A DNA stretch of 64,000 nt from Leptospira koniambonensis (lineage in GTDB: Bacteria > Spirochaetota > Leptospiria > Leptospirales > Leptospiraceae): the NCBI RefSeq assembly GCF_004769555.1, contig NZ_RQFY01000004.1, forward strand, positions 558,001 to 622,000. The letters are read 5' to 3'. The position numbers and the translations under genes are program-made. Shown in pieces: positions 8,146-16,334 of the stretch (positions are counted from its first letter, which is position 1; the number at the start of each line of letters is the position of its first letter). The notes under the pieces were generated by a model. It was not told the origin of the DNA, ran no database searches, and worked only from the letters and a program-made list of their open reading frames with translations.

Positions 8146-9242
8146 ATGCCTATCTCCATATTTCAGAATTTAGGGATAAGGACGGGATCGGAAACGATAT
8201 CAAGGGCTTAAGAGAAGTCCTAAATTCTTCCGGTATCAATACAGAGATCGTTTGCCAAAATGATCTGAGCGATGGCTCCATCAAAATTATACAAACAGAA
8301 GAACTTCGCAACGAAAGAAATATTTCTTCAAATTCAATGCATATTTTGGAATACGGAGGATCTGGCTATCCTATAGATTCTTTTCTTTCTTTTCCCGGCA
8401 GAAAATTTGTCCGTTATCAGAACATAACTCCTCCTAAGTTTTTTAAACCTTTCGTTTCTCAAGACATATTTAGAAGTTTCGAGTTAGATTATAAAAAATC
8501 CATATTAGAATTACATAAACTGAAAAGATCCACGGAACGTTTTCTTCCCAGTTCCAGATACAGCGCTTCCAATTTAGAAGATCTAAACATAGTAAATTCC
8601 AGCGTTCTACCGATTGTCAGAAAGTACGGATGGAAGGGAGAAAAACGAAATCGTAAAAATGGTTACACTCTCGGCTATGTAGGACGTTTGGTCCCAAGCA
8701 AAAAGATAGAAGATATATTATTCCTTTCTTATTTTCTGAAAAGAATAGAACCTAAATATAGGATCTTACTCATCGGAAATGTTCCAAGTATTTTCGAAGA
8801 TTATTTTACCAATTTAAAGCAAATGGCAAGAGAGCTCGGGATTGGTGGAAACGTTCAATTTAGAATGGGGGTCCAAGATTCCGAGCTGCCCAGATTTTGG
8901 GAAGAAATGGACGCTTATATCAGCATGAGTGAACACGAAGGTTTCGGAATTCCACTTGTGGAGGCTTTGAGTTACGACATTCCAGTTTTTGCATATGCTT
9001 GCACTGCTGTTCCAGAAACATTAAAGGATGCAGGATATCTTTTCCGAAAAAAAGATCTAAGTAGTTTAGAAAAACTAGCTGAGTGGATCCACTTTATATT
9101 AGAATCCCAATCTTCCGTTCGTCCTGTAGATGGTCCTCATGCTTCTTCCAAAAGAAGAGAAGTTTGTATGGATTATGATTCCATGCCTTACGGAAGAGTT
9201 TTAAAACAGATATTTACATTTAAAGAAGCGGCGACCTCATGA
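8142..9242 (+). CDS. Glycosyltransferase, GT4-like (GT-B fold)
   Basis: This 366-residue glycosyltransferase has the C-terminal GT-B pattern of family 4. GYVGRLVPSKKIEDI opens the nucleotide-binding half, and MSEHEGFGIPLVEALSYDIPVFAY contains the EX7E motif (E in SEHEGFG to E in VEAL). It then shows the usual AVPETLKDAGYLF. The N-terminal half (GIGNDIKGLREVLNSSG) matches cytosolic transferases that extend polysaccharide on a lipid carrier. The next gene is a related protein of nearly the same length, which suggests an old tandem duplication. It overlaps both neighbours by 4 bp (8142-8145 and 9239-9242), so all are in one operon. Confidence 0.9.
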   Translation: MNAYLHISEFRDKDGIGNDIKGLREVLNSSGINTEIVCQNDLSDGSIKIIQTEELRNERNISSNSMHILEYGGSGYPIDSFLSFPGRKFVRYQNITPPKFFKPFVSQDIFRSFELDYKKSILELHKLKRSTERFLPSSRYSASNLEDLNIVNSSVLPIVRKYGWKGEKRNRKNGYTLGYVGRLVPSKKIEDILFLSYFLKRIEPKYRILLIGNVPSIFEDYFTNLKQMARELGIGGNVQFRMGVQDSELPRFWEEMDAYISMSEHEGFGIPLVEALSYDIPVFAYACTAVPETLKDAGYLFRKKDLSSLEKLAEWIHFILESQSSVRPVDGPHASSKRREVCMDYDSMPYGRVLKQIFTFKEAATS

Positions 9243-10312
9243 TCTTCAGAAGAAGAGGAGTTCATCAATTCGCAGCCGGTTTTAATTTGGGAGATGCTAT
9301 TTCGAATGAAATGAATTCCTTAAAATCTGTTTTCAAAAAGATAGGATATTCTTCCGAAATTTATGCGGAGAATACAGGTCCTGGAACGGATGCTTTCGTA
9401 AAAAAGCACAAGGCATATTCTTCCAATAGCAAAGATATATTAGTATATCATCATTCTATCCATTCAGACGTTCTGGAAACTTTGGTAAAAACAAAGAATT
9501 CTAAAATTCTAATATACCACAACGTAACGCCAGGTCATTTTTTCGAAAAATACGATCTAAAACTTACGTACCTTCTACGCAAAGGAAGAGAAGAATTAGA
9601 GTCATTAAGAAACAAATTCGATAAAGTATTTGCAGTTTCTGAATACAATAAATCGGAACTTGTAGATCTTGGTTTCGAAAATGTAGATGTCCTTCCTATT
9701 ACTTATCAACTTCCGCAAGGGAAACAAACTCTTAAGGAAAATTTTTCCAAGAATAGACCTAATATCCCCCGCTTTTTATTTGTAGGAAGAATTGCCCCGA
9801 ACAAAAAACAAGACGATCTGATCCGATTTGCATTTCATTATCTAAAAGCTTACGGGTCTGAATTTCAACTTTTTATGGTAGGATTCAGTTCCAAAGAATT
9901 GTATTTATACAGAGAAGAATTGGAACGTATGCTCGATTTTTATAAATTGAGAAAGAATGTGATCATCACAGATTTTTTATCCGACGAAGAGTTAAAGTCC
10001 ATGTATTTAAACTGCGATCTTTTCTTATCAATGAGCGAGCATGAAGGATTTTGTGTTCCGTTATTAGAAGCGATGGTGCATAATATTCCGATCCTTGCTT
10101 TCGATGGTGGCGCAGTAGGAGAAACTCTTTCAGGTGCTGGGATCTTATTCAAAGAAAAGAGAATGGATATGATCGTGGAGCTTGCCCACAAAATGGTAAC
10201 TGATCGAAGCTGGAAAGACTTAATCCTTGAAACCCAACAAAGACGATTATCTTCCTTTTCTCAGATCAACGCAGAAACAGTATTGAGGCCAGTCCTTGCT
10301 AGACTCTCGTAG
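9239..10312 (+). CDS. Glycosyltransferase, GT4-like (paralogue of the preceding gene)
   Basis: This 357-residue GT-B glycosyltransferase resembles its upstream neighbour throughout. FNLGDAISNEMNSLKSVFKK is the acceptor-side start and FLFVGRIAPNKKQDDLI begins the donor-binding half. MSEHEGFCVPLLEAM carries the paired glutamates and is followed by GGAVGETLSGAGILF. No signal peptide or membrane segment is seen. The ATG at 9239 overlaps the previous stop by 4 bp. Its product is likely to add one sugar residue type in the repeat unit of a surface glycan; donor and linkage cannot be read from sequence. Confidence 0.9.
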   Translation: MIFRRRGVHQFAAGFNLGDAISNEMNSLKSVFKKIGYSSEIYAENTGPGTDAFVKKHKAYSSNSKDILVYHHSIHSDVLETLVKTKNSKILIYHNVTPGHFFEKYDLKLTYLLRKGREELESLRNKFDKVFAVSEYNKSELVDLGFENVDVLPITYQLPQGKQTLKENFSKNRPNIPRFLFVGRIAPNKKQDDLIRFAFHYLKAYGSEFQLFMVGFSSKELYLYREELERMLDFYKLRKNVIITDFLSDEELKSMYLNCDLFLSMSEHEGFCVPLLEAMVHNIPILAFDGGAVGETLSGAGILFKEKRMDMIVELAHKMVTDRSWKDLILETQQRRLSSFSQINAETVLRPVLARLS

Positions 10313-11591
10313 AAGATTAGCCGTAGTTACTCCTATTTTTTCGGATCATATCTCAGGTGGTTCCGAAAAGCTAATCTATCAATATACTCTAATATTATCC
10401 AAGTTCTATGAGGTGACAGTTCTTGCGAGTCGCTCCTTAGATTATATCACTTGGAAAAACCAAGTCCCGATAAAAGATTTAGAGCCTGTACTTCTTGGAA
10501 AAGATTTAGAGAAGAAGGTCAGTAGAGAATGGATCGAACCTGAAGCTGGAAATCGAATTAGAGTTTTAAGATTCTCAGTAGATAAAGAAAGAAATATATC
10601 TAAGTTTAATAGATTTTCAGATAAACTGTTTAGGAATTCTGAATCAGGAAAAAACACCGGCTCCCAAGAAGAAAAAGAAAGGATCTGGGTAGACATGCAA
10701 GGTCCGTATTGCCCTGATCTGATTCAATACATTGAAACAAACGAAAGAGATTATGATGTATTCGTTTTTGTTTCTTATCTATATTATCCGATGGTTTACG
10801 GGCTGCCTTTGGTTGCTAAGAAATCTGTTGTAATTCCTACATTGCATGACGAACCTCCCGCAAAATTATCCGTATATTCCAATCTTTTCAAAGATGACTC
10901 AGCTTATTGTTTTAATACTCCTGAAGAAAAAGCACTCTTCCATAAATTATATGGGTACGAACCAAGTCTTGGGAATGTAATAGGAATGCATTTAGCCATT
11001 CCAGAAGAAGTTGAGAAAAAAAGTTCAGACAGAAAAAACCCGCAAGATTCGTTTCAGTTTTTATACGTGGGAAGGATAGACGAAGGAAAAGGTGTGCTGG
11101 AGATGGCCCAATACTTTTCTGAGTGGCAGAAAAGAAGCGGCAGAAACGATAAACTACTTCTGGCCGGAAGAGGAGATTCCAAACTTCTACAAAGGATATC
11201 AAAATTTTCTCATGTATCTCCTTTAGGTTTTGTAAGCGAAGAAGCAAAGGATGAGATCATCCGTTCTTCAGATATTTTAATCAATCCTTCTCCTATGGAA
11301 AGTTTTTCCATTATTATTATGGAAGCTTGGATCCGTAAAAAAGCAGTTTTGGTTAATGGAAGATCAGATGTTCTGAAAGGACATTGTTTGAGAAGTAATG
11401 GTGGTTTATATTATTCTGATCTAGACAGCTTTTGTGCAGTCGCAGAATATTTAGTAAATCATAGTAAAGAAAGAGAAGAGATGGGACTAAATGGTAAAAA
11501 ATACGTTCAGGCGAACTTCAATCCAGACATAGTGGAAAAGAAGATCGCCCATATCGTAGAGAGATGTATCAGAAGAAGATACTCAGAATAA
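10296..11591 (+). CDS. Glycosyltransferase, GT4-like (third in the operon)
   Basis: This 431-residue glycosyltransferase belongs to the GT-B/family 4 type. The N-terminus PIFSDHISGGSEKLIYQY has the SGG nucleotide/acceptor loop. FLYVGRIDEGKGVLEMAQYF opens the C-terminal half and NPSPMESFSIIIMEAW holds the EX7E-like pair. A WVDMQGPYCPDLIQYI segment and the HDEPP motif resemble transferases of O-antigen and A-band type clusters. The start is a TTG at 10296, with GAGG 8 bases upstream, inside the end of the preceding gene (17-bp overlap). It is the last gene of the operon and ends 2 bp before the convergent SMR gene. Confidence 0.88.
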   Translation: MLDSRRRLAVVTPIFSDHISGGSEKLIYQYTLILSKFYEVTVLASRSLDYITWKNQVPIKDLEPVLLGKDLEKKVSREWIEPEAGNRIRVLRFSVDKERNISKFNRFSDKLFRNSESGKNTGSQEEKERIWVDMQGPYCPDLIQYIETNERDYDVFVFVSYLYYPMVYGLPLVAKKSVVIPTLHDEPPAKLSVYSNLFKDDSAYCFNTPEEKALFHKLYGYEPSLGNVIGMHLAIPEEVEKKSSDRKNPQDSFQFLYVGRIDEGKGVLEMAQYFSEWQKRSGRNDKLLLAGRGDSKLLQRISKFSHVSPLGFVSEEAKDEIIRSSDILINPSPMESFSIIIMEAWIRKKAVLVNGRSDVLKGHCLRSNGGLYYSDLDSFCAVAEYLVNHSKEREEMGLNGKKYVQANFNPDIVEKKIAHIVERCIRRRYSE

Positions 11592-11593
11592 AA

Positions 11594-11914
11594 TTAATCC
11601 CCTCCTAAAAACTTCAATCCGATCACAGATAATATCAAAGTAGAAAGAAAGAAAATCCTCCAAGTATTGATAGAATCTCCAAAGGAAAAAATTCCTATAA
11701 TCACAGTTCCCGCTGCGCCAATTCCGGTCCATACAGCATAAGCAGTGCCTAGAGAAATATTCTGAGTAGCCTTGTTCAAAAAGTAAAAACTTAAGATCGC
11801 AAATACTAAAAATCCTAGGCCGTATCTCCAGTCCTTAAAACCGTCGGATAATTTCATACAAGTAGTGAACCCTACTTCGAAAAATCCCGCTAATACTAAT
11901 AAAACCCAACTCAT
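11594..11914 (-). CDS. sugE: Small multidrug resistance protein, SugE/Gdx (guanidinium exporter) type
   Basis: This is a 106-residue, four-helix inner-membrane transporter. The SMR family catalytic glutamate is E13 in GFFEVG, and the SugE/Gdx signature AYAVWTGIG is present, as against the EmrE type. Members of this branch exchange guanidinium for protons as an antiparallel dimer; here a single gene means a homodimer. No guanidine riboswitch is visible. The ATG at 11914 overlaps the stop of the inositol-phosphatase gene (ATGA), so the two are translationally coupled. Confidence 0.88.
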   Translation of the reverse strand: MSWVLLVLAGFFEVGFTTCMKLSDGFKDWRYGLGFLVFAILSFYFLNKATQNISLGTAYAVWTGIGAAGTVIIGIFSFGDSINTWRIFFLSTLILSVIGLKFLGGD

Positions 11915-12726
11915 ATATCTAAATACTCCTGCAAGGTCTCTACCATTTTTTCGTGCAACACTCCGTTAGACGCAATCAAACTTGTCACGTACGGATGAAA
12001 TGTATTGTTCGCATAAGTACTTAATTTTCCACCTGCTTCCTGAAGAATAGCTGCTGCAGCAGTCATATCCCATGGTTTAAGATCTTCTTCCCAGAATGCG
12101 TCGAATTTACCTTCTGCTACCCAACAAATATCTAAACCTGCTGATCCAGTTCTTCTCACGCCTCTAGATCTTAAGATAAACTTTTTCAGATTGAACATGA
12201 GTTGTTCTATCTTCTCTTCTCTATCATAAGGAAACCCAGTGCATAAAAGTGCTTTTCTGATCTCTTTGGTTTGAGTGACTTTGATTGGAGTTTTATCTTT
12301 GAATGCACCTTCGCCCAACATTGCATGATATACATGTCCGAGCGCTGGCATAGGGACGATTCCCATCACTGCAGATTTATTTTCTAAATCTTCTAATCCG
12401 ATACAGCAGCAATATAGAGGAATACGATGAGAATAATTTACAGTTCCATCCAAAGGATCTATGATCCATTTGAATTGAGAATTTCCTTCGTAGTTACTTC
12501 CTTCTTCCCCTAAGATATGATCATTAGGGAAAACTTTTCTGATCTCTGAGACGATCAGCTCTTCTGAACCCTTGTCTGCGATCGTAACTAAGTCCGATTC
12601 TATATTTCCTTTAAAGGAGATTTGCAGATCTTCTCTTTCGTGAGTTTTTTTCAGGAACTCAGAAATTGTTGGGGAAAAGTTGAGGAAGTGTTGGTATCTT
12701 ATCTTGATTTCGTTTTGGTAGCTCAT
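11911..12726 (-). CDS. suhB: Inositol monophosphatase family protein
   Basis: This 271-residue Mg2+-dependent sugar phosphatase shows the full family pattern. GEEGSNYEG supplies the first metal-binding acidic residues, WIIDPLDGTVNYSH is the DPxDGT motif, and WDMTAAAAILQEAGG contains the C-terminal WD motif. Members hydrolyse inositol-1-phosphate, or related substrates such as 3'-phosphoadenosine phosphate or fructose-1,6-bisphosphate; the sequence does not settle which. It is cytosolic. The gene lies between the DUF1232 protein (12 bp gap) and the Gdx transporter (4-bp overlap) in a minus-strand operon. The name suhB is used in the family sense only. Confidence 0.88.
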   Translation of the reverse strand: MSYQNEIKIRYQHFLNFSPTISEFLKKTHEREDLQISFKGNIESDLVTIADKGSEELIVSEIRKVFPNDHILGEEGSNYEGNSQFKWIIDPLDGTVNYSHRIPLYCCCIGLEDLENKSAVMGIVPMPALGHVYHAMLGEGAFKDKTPIKVTQTKEIRKALLCTGFPYDREEKIEQLMFNLKKFILRSRGVRRTGSAGLDICWVAEGKFDAFWEEDLKPWDMTAAAAILQEAGGKLSTYANNTFHPYVTSLIASNGVLHEKMVETLQEYLDI

Positions 12727-12738
12727 TGGAGATGTTTT

Positions 12739-13080
12739 TCAATTCTCCAGGGTACCCTCTGGATTGGAATCTAAAAAATCCGCTGCCTTCTTCTTATGTT
12801 CTTCTTTTACGTACATAGAAGCAGCTGCTAAAACCGCAGCAACCACACCCGCGTCGTCTATATAACCTGCTCCAAATAATATATCCGGGATTGCATCAAA
12901 AGGTGTAAGAAAATAAGCAAGTGCACCAGCAATCGTAAGTTTTGCTTTCAGGGGTGTAGAAGGATCCAACATCGCATAATACAAAGAGATTGCATCAGCA
13001 AGAAAAGGAACCTTTCCTGCGACCTTCTTCACCTTAGGCCAAAACCCTTGTTTGATCTTTTCTATTTTATCTTCTTCCAT
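12739..13080 (-). CDS. DUF1232 (YkvA-like) small membrane protein
   Basis: This 113-residue protein carries a DUF1232 domain (about residues 25-95). The motif TIAGALAYFLTPFDAIPD followed by GYIDDAGVV is the hallmark of this family. The domain forms one or two short membrane-associated helices. The function of the family is unknown. It lies 12 bp upstream of the inositol monophosphatase gene and 30 bp downstream of the pseudouridine synthase, all on the minus strand. Confidence 0.8.
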   Translation of the reverse strand: MEEDKIEKIKQGFWPKVKKVAGKVPFLADAISLYYAMLDPSTPLKAKLTIAGALAYFLTPFDAIPDILFGAGYIDDAGVVAAVLAAASMYVKEEHKKKAADFLDSNPEGTLEN

Positions 13081-13110
13081 AATATTACTTACTATATAAG
13101 ACCTGACAGT

Positions 13111-14049
13111 TTAAAAATTCTCCAAATTACTTTCGAAATTTTCAAATCTTTGGGGAGGATCTAGAACGATCTGTACTTCTTCTCCCGTAAAAGGATCCTT
13201 AAATTCTAACCAATAAGAAAGAAGTAAAAGTCCATAGTTCTCAAAAAGTGCTGCGTTTCTGGAATAAAGAAGATCACCAACCACAGGGCATCTCAAACTC
13301 TGAAAATGGACTCGGATCTGGTGAGTTCTTCCTGTTTCTAAGTCTGCTTCGATAAGAGAAAACTTTCTGCCGTTTTTAGAAACTGCGGTTTTTAAGATCC
13401 TATAATGAGTAACTGAGGCTCTACCTTTAGTAGTCACAGTCATCTTCAATCTTTCTATTGGATGTCTTCCGATCGGTCTGTCTATAGTACCTTCTCCTTC
13501 CGGAAGTGTGCCTTGGACCCAGGCAAGATATTTCTTAGTAATATTCCTTCTTCTGAACAACTCTGAAAGTTTTGCATGTGCTTGATCATTTTTAGCAACG
13601 ATCATGATACCTTCTGTTGGTTTATCCAAACGGTGCACGATACCTGGCCTTGCTTCTCCTCCAACACTCGAAAGCTCCTTAAATTTGTAGAGTAATCCGT
13701 TAACTAAGGTAGCAGATCTATCTCCAGGTCCACTATGAGATGCTATGCCTGCAGGTTTTCGGATGATCAGATACTGAGGAGTTTCTTTTAAAACTTCGAT
13801 ATCCATTTTTACTGGAGTTAAGTTCAACGGAGGTTTAGGAGGAACTGATATATAAAAGTTTTCTCCAGGACTTACCTTATACGATGATTTAAGTAGAATT
13901 TTTCCAGATCCATCTTTGACCCAACCTGAATCGATCCAATGTTGAATGGAAGCTCTGGAAATCTCATCACCCAGATAATCCTTTAAAAATCGATCGAGTC
14001 TGGATCCTTCAGAGTCTGCGTTAACTTCGGCATGAAGTTCCAGATTCAT
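13111..14049 (-). CDS. RluA-family 23S rRNA/tRNA pseudouridine synthase
   Basis: This enzyme of about 312 residues isomerises uridine to pseudouridine in structured RNA. An S4 RNA-binding domain (about 10-70, [21 protein letters not shown]) is followed by the catalytic domain with the RluA motif [16 protein letters not shown], whose aspartate is the catalytic residue. [11 protein letters not shown] and PVVGDLLY also match the family. The S4 domain points to the RluC/RluD branch. An upstream in-frame start at 14100 exists, but the ATG at 14049 has a GGAGA site 6 bases before it and begins at the S4 domain, so it is preferred. The gene diverges from the Loa22-like lipoprotein gene. Confidence 0.92.
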   Translation of the reverse strand: MNLELHAEVNADSEGSRLDRFLKDYLGDEISRASIQHWIDSGWVKDGSGKILLKSSYKVSPGENFYISVPPKPPLNLTPVKMDIEVLKETPQYLIIRKPAGIASHSGPGDRSATLVNGLLYKFKELSSVGGEARPGIVHRLDKPTEGIMIVAKNDQAHAKLSELFRRRNITKKYLAWVQGTLPEGEGTIDRPIGRHPIERLKMTVTTKGRASVTHYRILKTAVSKNGRKFSLIEADLETGRTHQIRVHFQSLRCPVVGDLLYSRNAALFENYGLLLLSYWLEFKDPFTGEEVQIVLDPPQRFENFESNLENF

Positions 14050-14197
14050 AATAGTTCTCCTAAGAAATATATAAGCAGGGAAAACGTGTCCCTTTCGCAC
14101 AGAGGTCTAAAAAAGATTTCCCATTTTGCGAGAATAGGTATATTTTGGATAAATTCATCGAAATAAACCCCTACCCTAATCAAGGAAGGAATACAAC

Positions 14198-14758
14198 ATG
14201 GTAAAAAAAATTCTCAATATCCTGCTCATCGGTGCAACGGTTTTTTCCTTAGCTCTTTGCTCTTCTGCAGACAACAAAGACCAAGCGGCTCCTGAGCCTG
14301 GAGAACAAAATTCCGCAGCTTCTCGTAACGTCAACGTAGACTCTCCTGCAGACGCTTTCAATAATCAAATTAAAGACTTCCGCTATCCAGACGGGATCAC
14401 TCGTCCAGGATTCAGCTACAAAAAAGCTGATGTTAGTGCTGGAGATTTCAGCGAGTGGGCAAAAGTTAATATTGCTGTTCTTAAAGATGGAATTTCTAAA
14501 CTTCCTGATTCTTGGGCAATCGAGATCACTGGTCACACTGATCAAGTAGGACCTGAAGAAGCAGAAGGTGACAAAAAAGGAAACGTTTTCTACGGAGAAA
14601 TTCGTGCGAAAGCTGTTAAACAATCCTTAGTTAAACAAGGAATTCCTGCGAATCGTCTTGTAACTAAGAGTGCAGGTTCTTCTTCTCCAGTTTCCGGATT
14701 GGATGCAAAAGATCCTAAAAACCGCAGAGTAACCTTCAAATTTGTTCAACAACAATAA
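14198..14758 (+). CDS. loa22: Loa22-like OmpA-domain lipoprotein
   Basis: This 186-residue lipoprotein has a signal peptide with the lipobox LALC (Cys21), a Gln/Ser/Ala-rich linker and a C-terminal OmpA domain (about 75-183). The domain shows ITGHTDQVG and NRRVTF, the Asp and Arg that bind the diaminopimelate of peptidoglycan. Length, N-terminus (MVKKILN) and organisation match Loa22, an abundant leptospiral outer-membrane lipoprotein needed for virulence in L. interrogans. It is a single-gene unit: an AAGGAAGGA site precedes the ATG, and a strong terminator follows at 14782-14814. It is named by resemblance. Confidence 0.85.
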   Translation: MVKKILNILLIGATVFSLALCSSADNKDQAAPEPGEQNSAASRNVNVDSPADAFNNQIKDFRYPDGITRPGFSYKKADVSAGDFSEWAKVNIAVLKDGISKLPDSWAIEITGHTDQVGPEEAEGDKKGNVFYGEIRAKAVKQSLVKQGIPANRLVTKSAGSSSPVSGLDAKDPKNRRVTFKFVQQQ

Positions 14759-14781
14759 TCAGTAGGGTTTCGATCCGAATT

Positions 14782-14814
14782 AAAAAGGCAGTGGTTGAAC
14801 ACACTGCCTTTTTT
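14782..14814 (+). terminator. Rho-independent terminator of the Loa22-like gene
   Basis: AAAAAGGCAGTG (14782-14793) pairs with CACTGCCTTTTT (14802-14813) around an 8-base loop, and the right arm runs into a T tract. It starts 24 bases after the stop codon. The A-run on the left arm could let it also work for the convergent fumC transcript. Confidence 0.88.
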
Positions 14815-14856
14815 ATGCCCTCAGAGTATTAAGAACCTATCAGACTTTTGTTTAGA

Positions 14857-16251
14857 TCAATCCACACTTGGAGAGATCATTTTTTCTGGAAGAACCCATT
14901 GGTCAAATTGTTCAGAAGTCAATAAGCCAAGTTCAATTCCAGATTCTTTCAGACTAGTTCCTTTCTTGTGAGCATTCTTAGCGATCTTAGCAGCATTATC
15001 ATAACCGATATGCGGATTTAACGCAGTAACAAGCATCAAACTATTCTTCAAATGTTCTTTGATATTGTCCTTATTAGGTTCAATTCCTCTTGCACAATGT
15101 TCTTCAAAAGAAACAGCAGAATCTGCCAATAGGCGAATAGAGTTCAGAACATTATGAATGATCAGAGGTTTGAAAACGTTTAACTCGAAGTTTCCAGAAG
15201 CACCGCCGATATTCACAGCCACATCATTTGCGATCACTTGAGAAGCAACCATGGTCATTTGTTCTGACTGAGTAGGGTTTACTTTTCCAGGCATGATAGA
15301 AGATCCCGGCTCATTCTCTGGAATAGAGATCTCACCAATTCCACATCTAGGACCGGAAGATAACCATCTCACATCGTTTGCGATCTTCATAAAGGAAGCA
15401 GCGATTGTTTTTAGAACTCCATGAGTTTCCACCAAAGAATCATGAGCAGCCAAAGCCTCAAATTTGTTCTCTGCAGAAGTAAAAGGAAGTCCTGTTTCTT
15501 TAGCGATTTGAGCCGCGGCTTTTACAGCAAATTCAGGATGAGTGTTCAATCCAGTTCCTACTGCAGTTCCACCAAGAGCCAATCTATACACAGAAGGAAG
15601 AACAGATTTTACTCTTTCGATATTATACTCTAATTGTTTTACATAACCGGAGAATTCTTGGCCAAGAGTTAAAGGAGTCGCGTCTTGTAAGTGAGTTCTT
15701 CCGATCTTGATAATATCTTTAAACTCGTCAGACTTTTTCTTTAAAGTATTCTTCAATTGTTCTAATGCAGGTAAAAGTTTATTCACTAATTGTTCCGCAG
15801 CAGCGATATGCATAGCCGTTGGGAAAGTATCATTAGAGGATTGAGCCTTATTTACATCGTCATTTGGATGGACCGGCTTTTTAGAACCTTTTACTCCACC
15901 AGCAATTTCAATCGCACGATTAGAAATCACTTCGTTGGAATTCATATTCGTTTGTGTTCCGGAACCTGTCTGCCAAACGCTTAGAGGAAAATGTTCATCC
16001 AATTTTCCGGAGATCACTTCGTCTGCGGCTTGAACGATCAGATTTTTTTTCTCATCAGTCAAAAGACCAAGCTGACCATTTACGATTGCTGCTGACTTTT
16101 TAAGAACTCCAAGAGCACGGATCATTTCCCTTGGGAAACGATCGTTCCCTATATGAAAGTGATGAAGAGATCTTTCGGTTTGAGCACCCCAATATTTGGA
16201 ATCATCTACCTGGATTTCTCCCATGGAGTCGGTTTCGATTCTAGTTTTCAT
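14857..16251 (-). CDS. fumC: Class II fumarate hydratase
   Basis: This cytosolic enzyme of about 464 residues interconverts fumarate and malate in the TCA cycle; the iron-independent class II form is a homotetramer. Hallmarks are the N-terminal [35 protein letters not shown] and the mobile catalytic loop [15 protein letters not shown]. The last carries the active-site serine. An upstream in-frame start at 16266 is possible, but the ATG at 16251 has GGAGGA just before it and begins at the usual FumC start ([11 protein letters not shown]). It follows the 701-residue orphan gene by 83 bp on the same strand. Confidence 0.96.
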   Translation of the reverse strand: MKTRIETDSMGEIQVDDSKYWGAQTERSLHHFHIGNDRFPREMIRALGVLKKSAAIVNGQLGLLTDEKKNLIVQAADEVISGKLDEHFPLSVWQTGSGTQTNMNSNEVISNRAIEIAGGVKGSKKPVHPNDDVNKAQSSNDTFPTAMHIAAAEQLVNKLLPALEQLKNTLKKKSDEFKDIIKIGRTHLQDATPLTLGQEFSGYVKQLEYNIERVKSVLPSVYRLALGGTAVGTGLNTHPEFAVKAAAQIAKETGLPFTSAENKFEALAAHDSLVETHGVLKTIAASFMKIANDVRWLSSGPRCGIGEISIPENEPGSSIMPGKVNPTQSEQMTMVASQVIANDVAVNIGGASGNFELNVFKPLIIHNVLNSIRLLADSAVSFEEHCARGIEPNKDNIKEHLKNSLMLVTALNPHIGYDNAAKIAKNAHKKGTSLKESGIELGLLTSEQFDQWVLPEKMISPSVD

Positions 16252-16334
16252 GAATCCTCCGTTCAATAGTAATGAATTGATCGGGTTGGATTTTCCGGGA
16301 TCGGAACGAATGTCCTAATCAGAACTTGGAGTGT

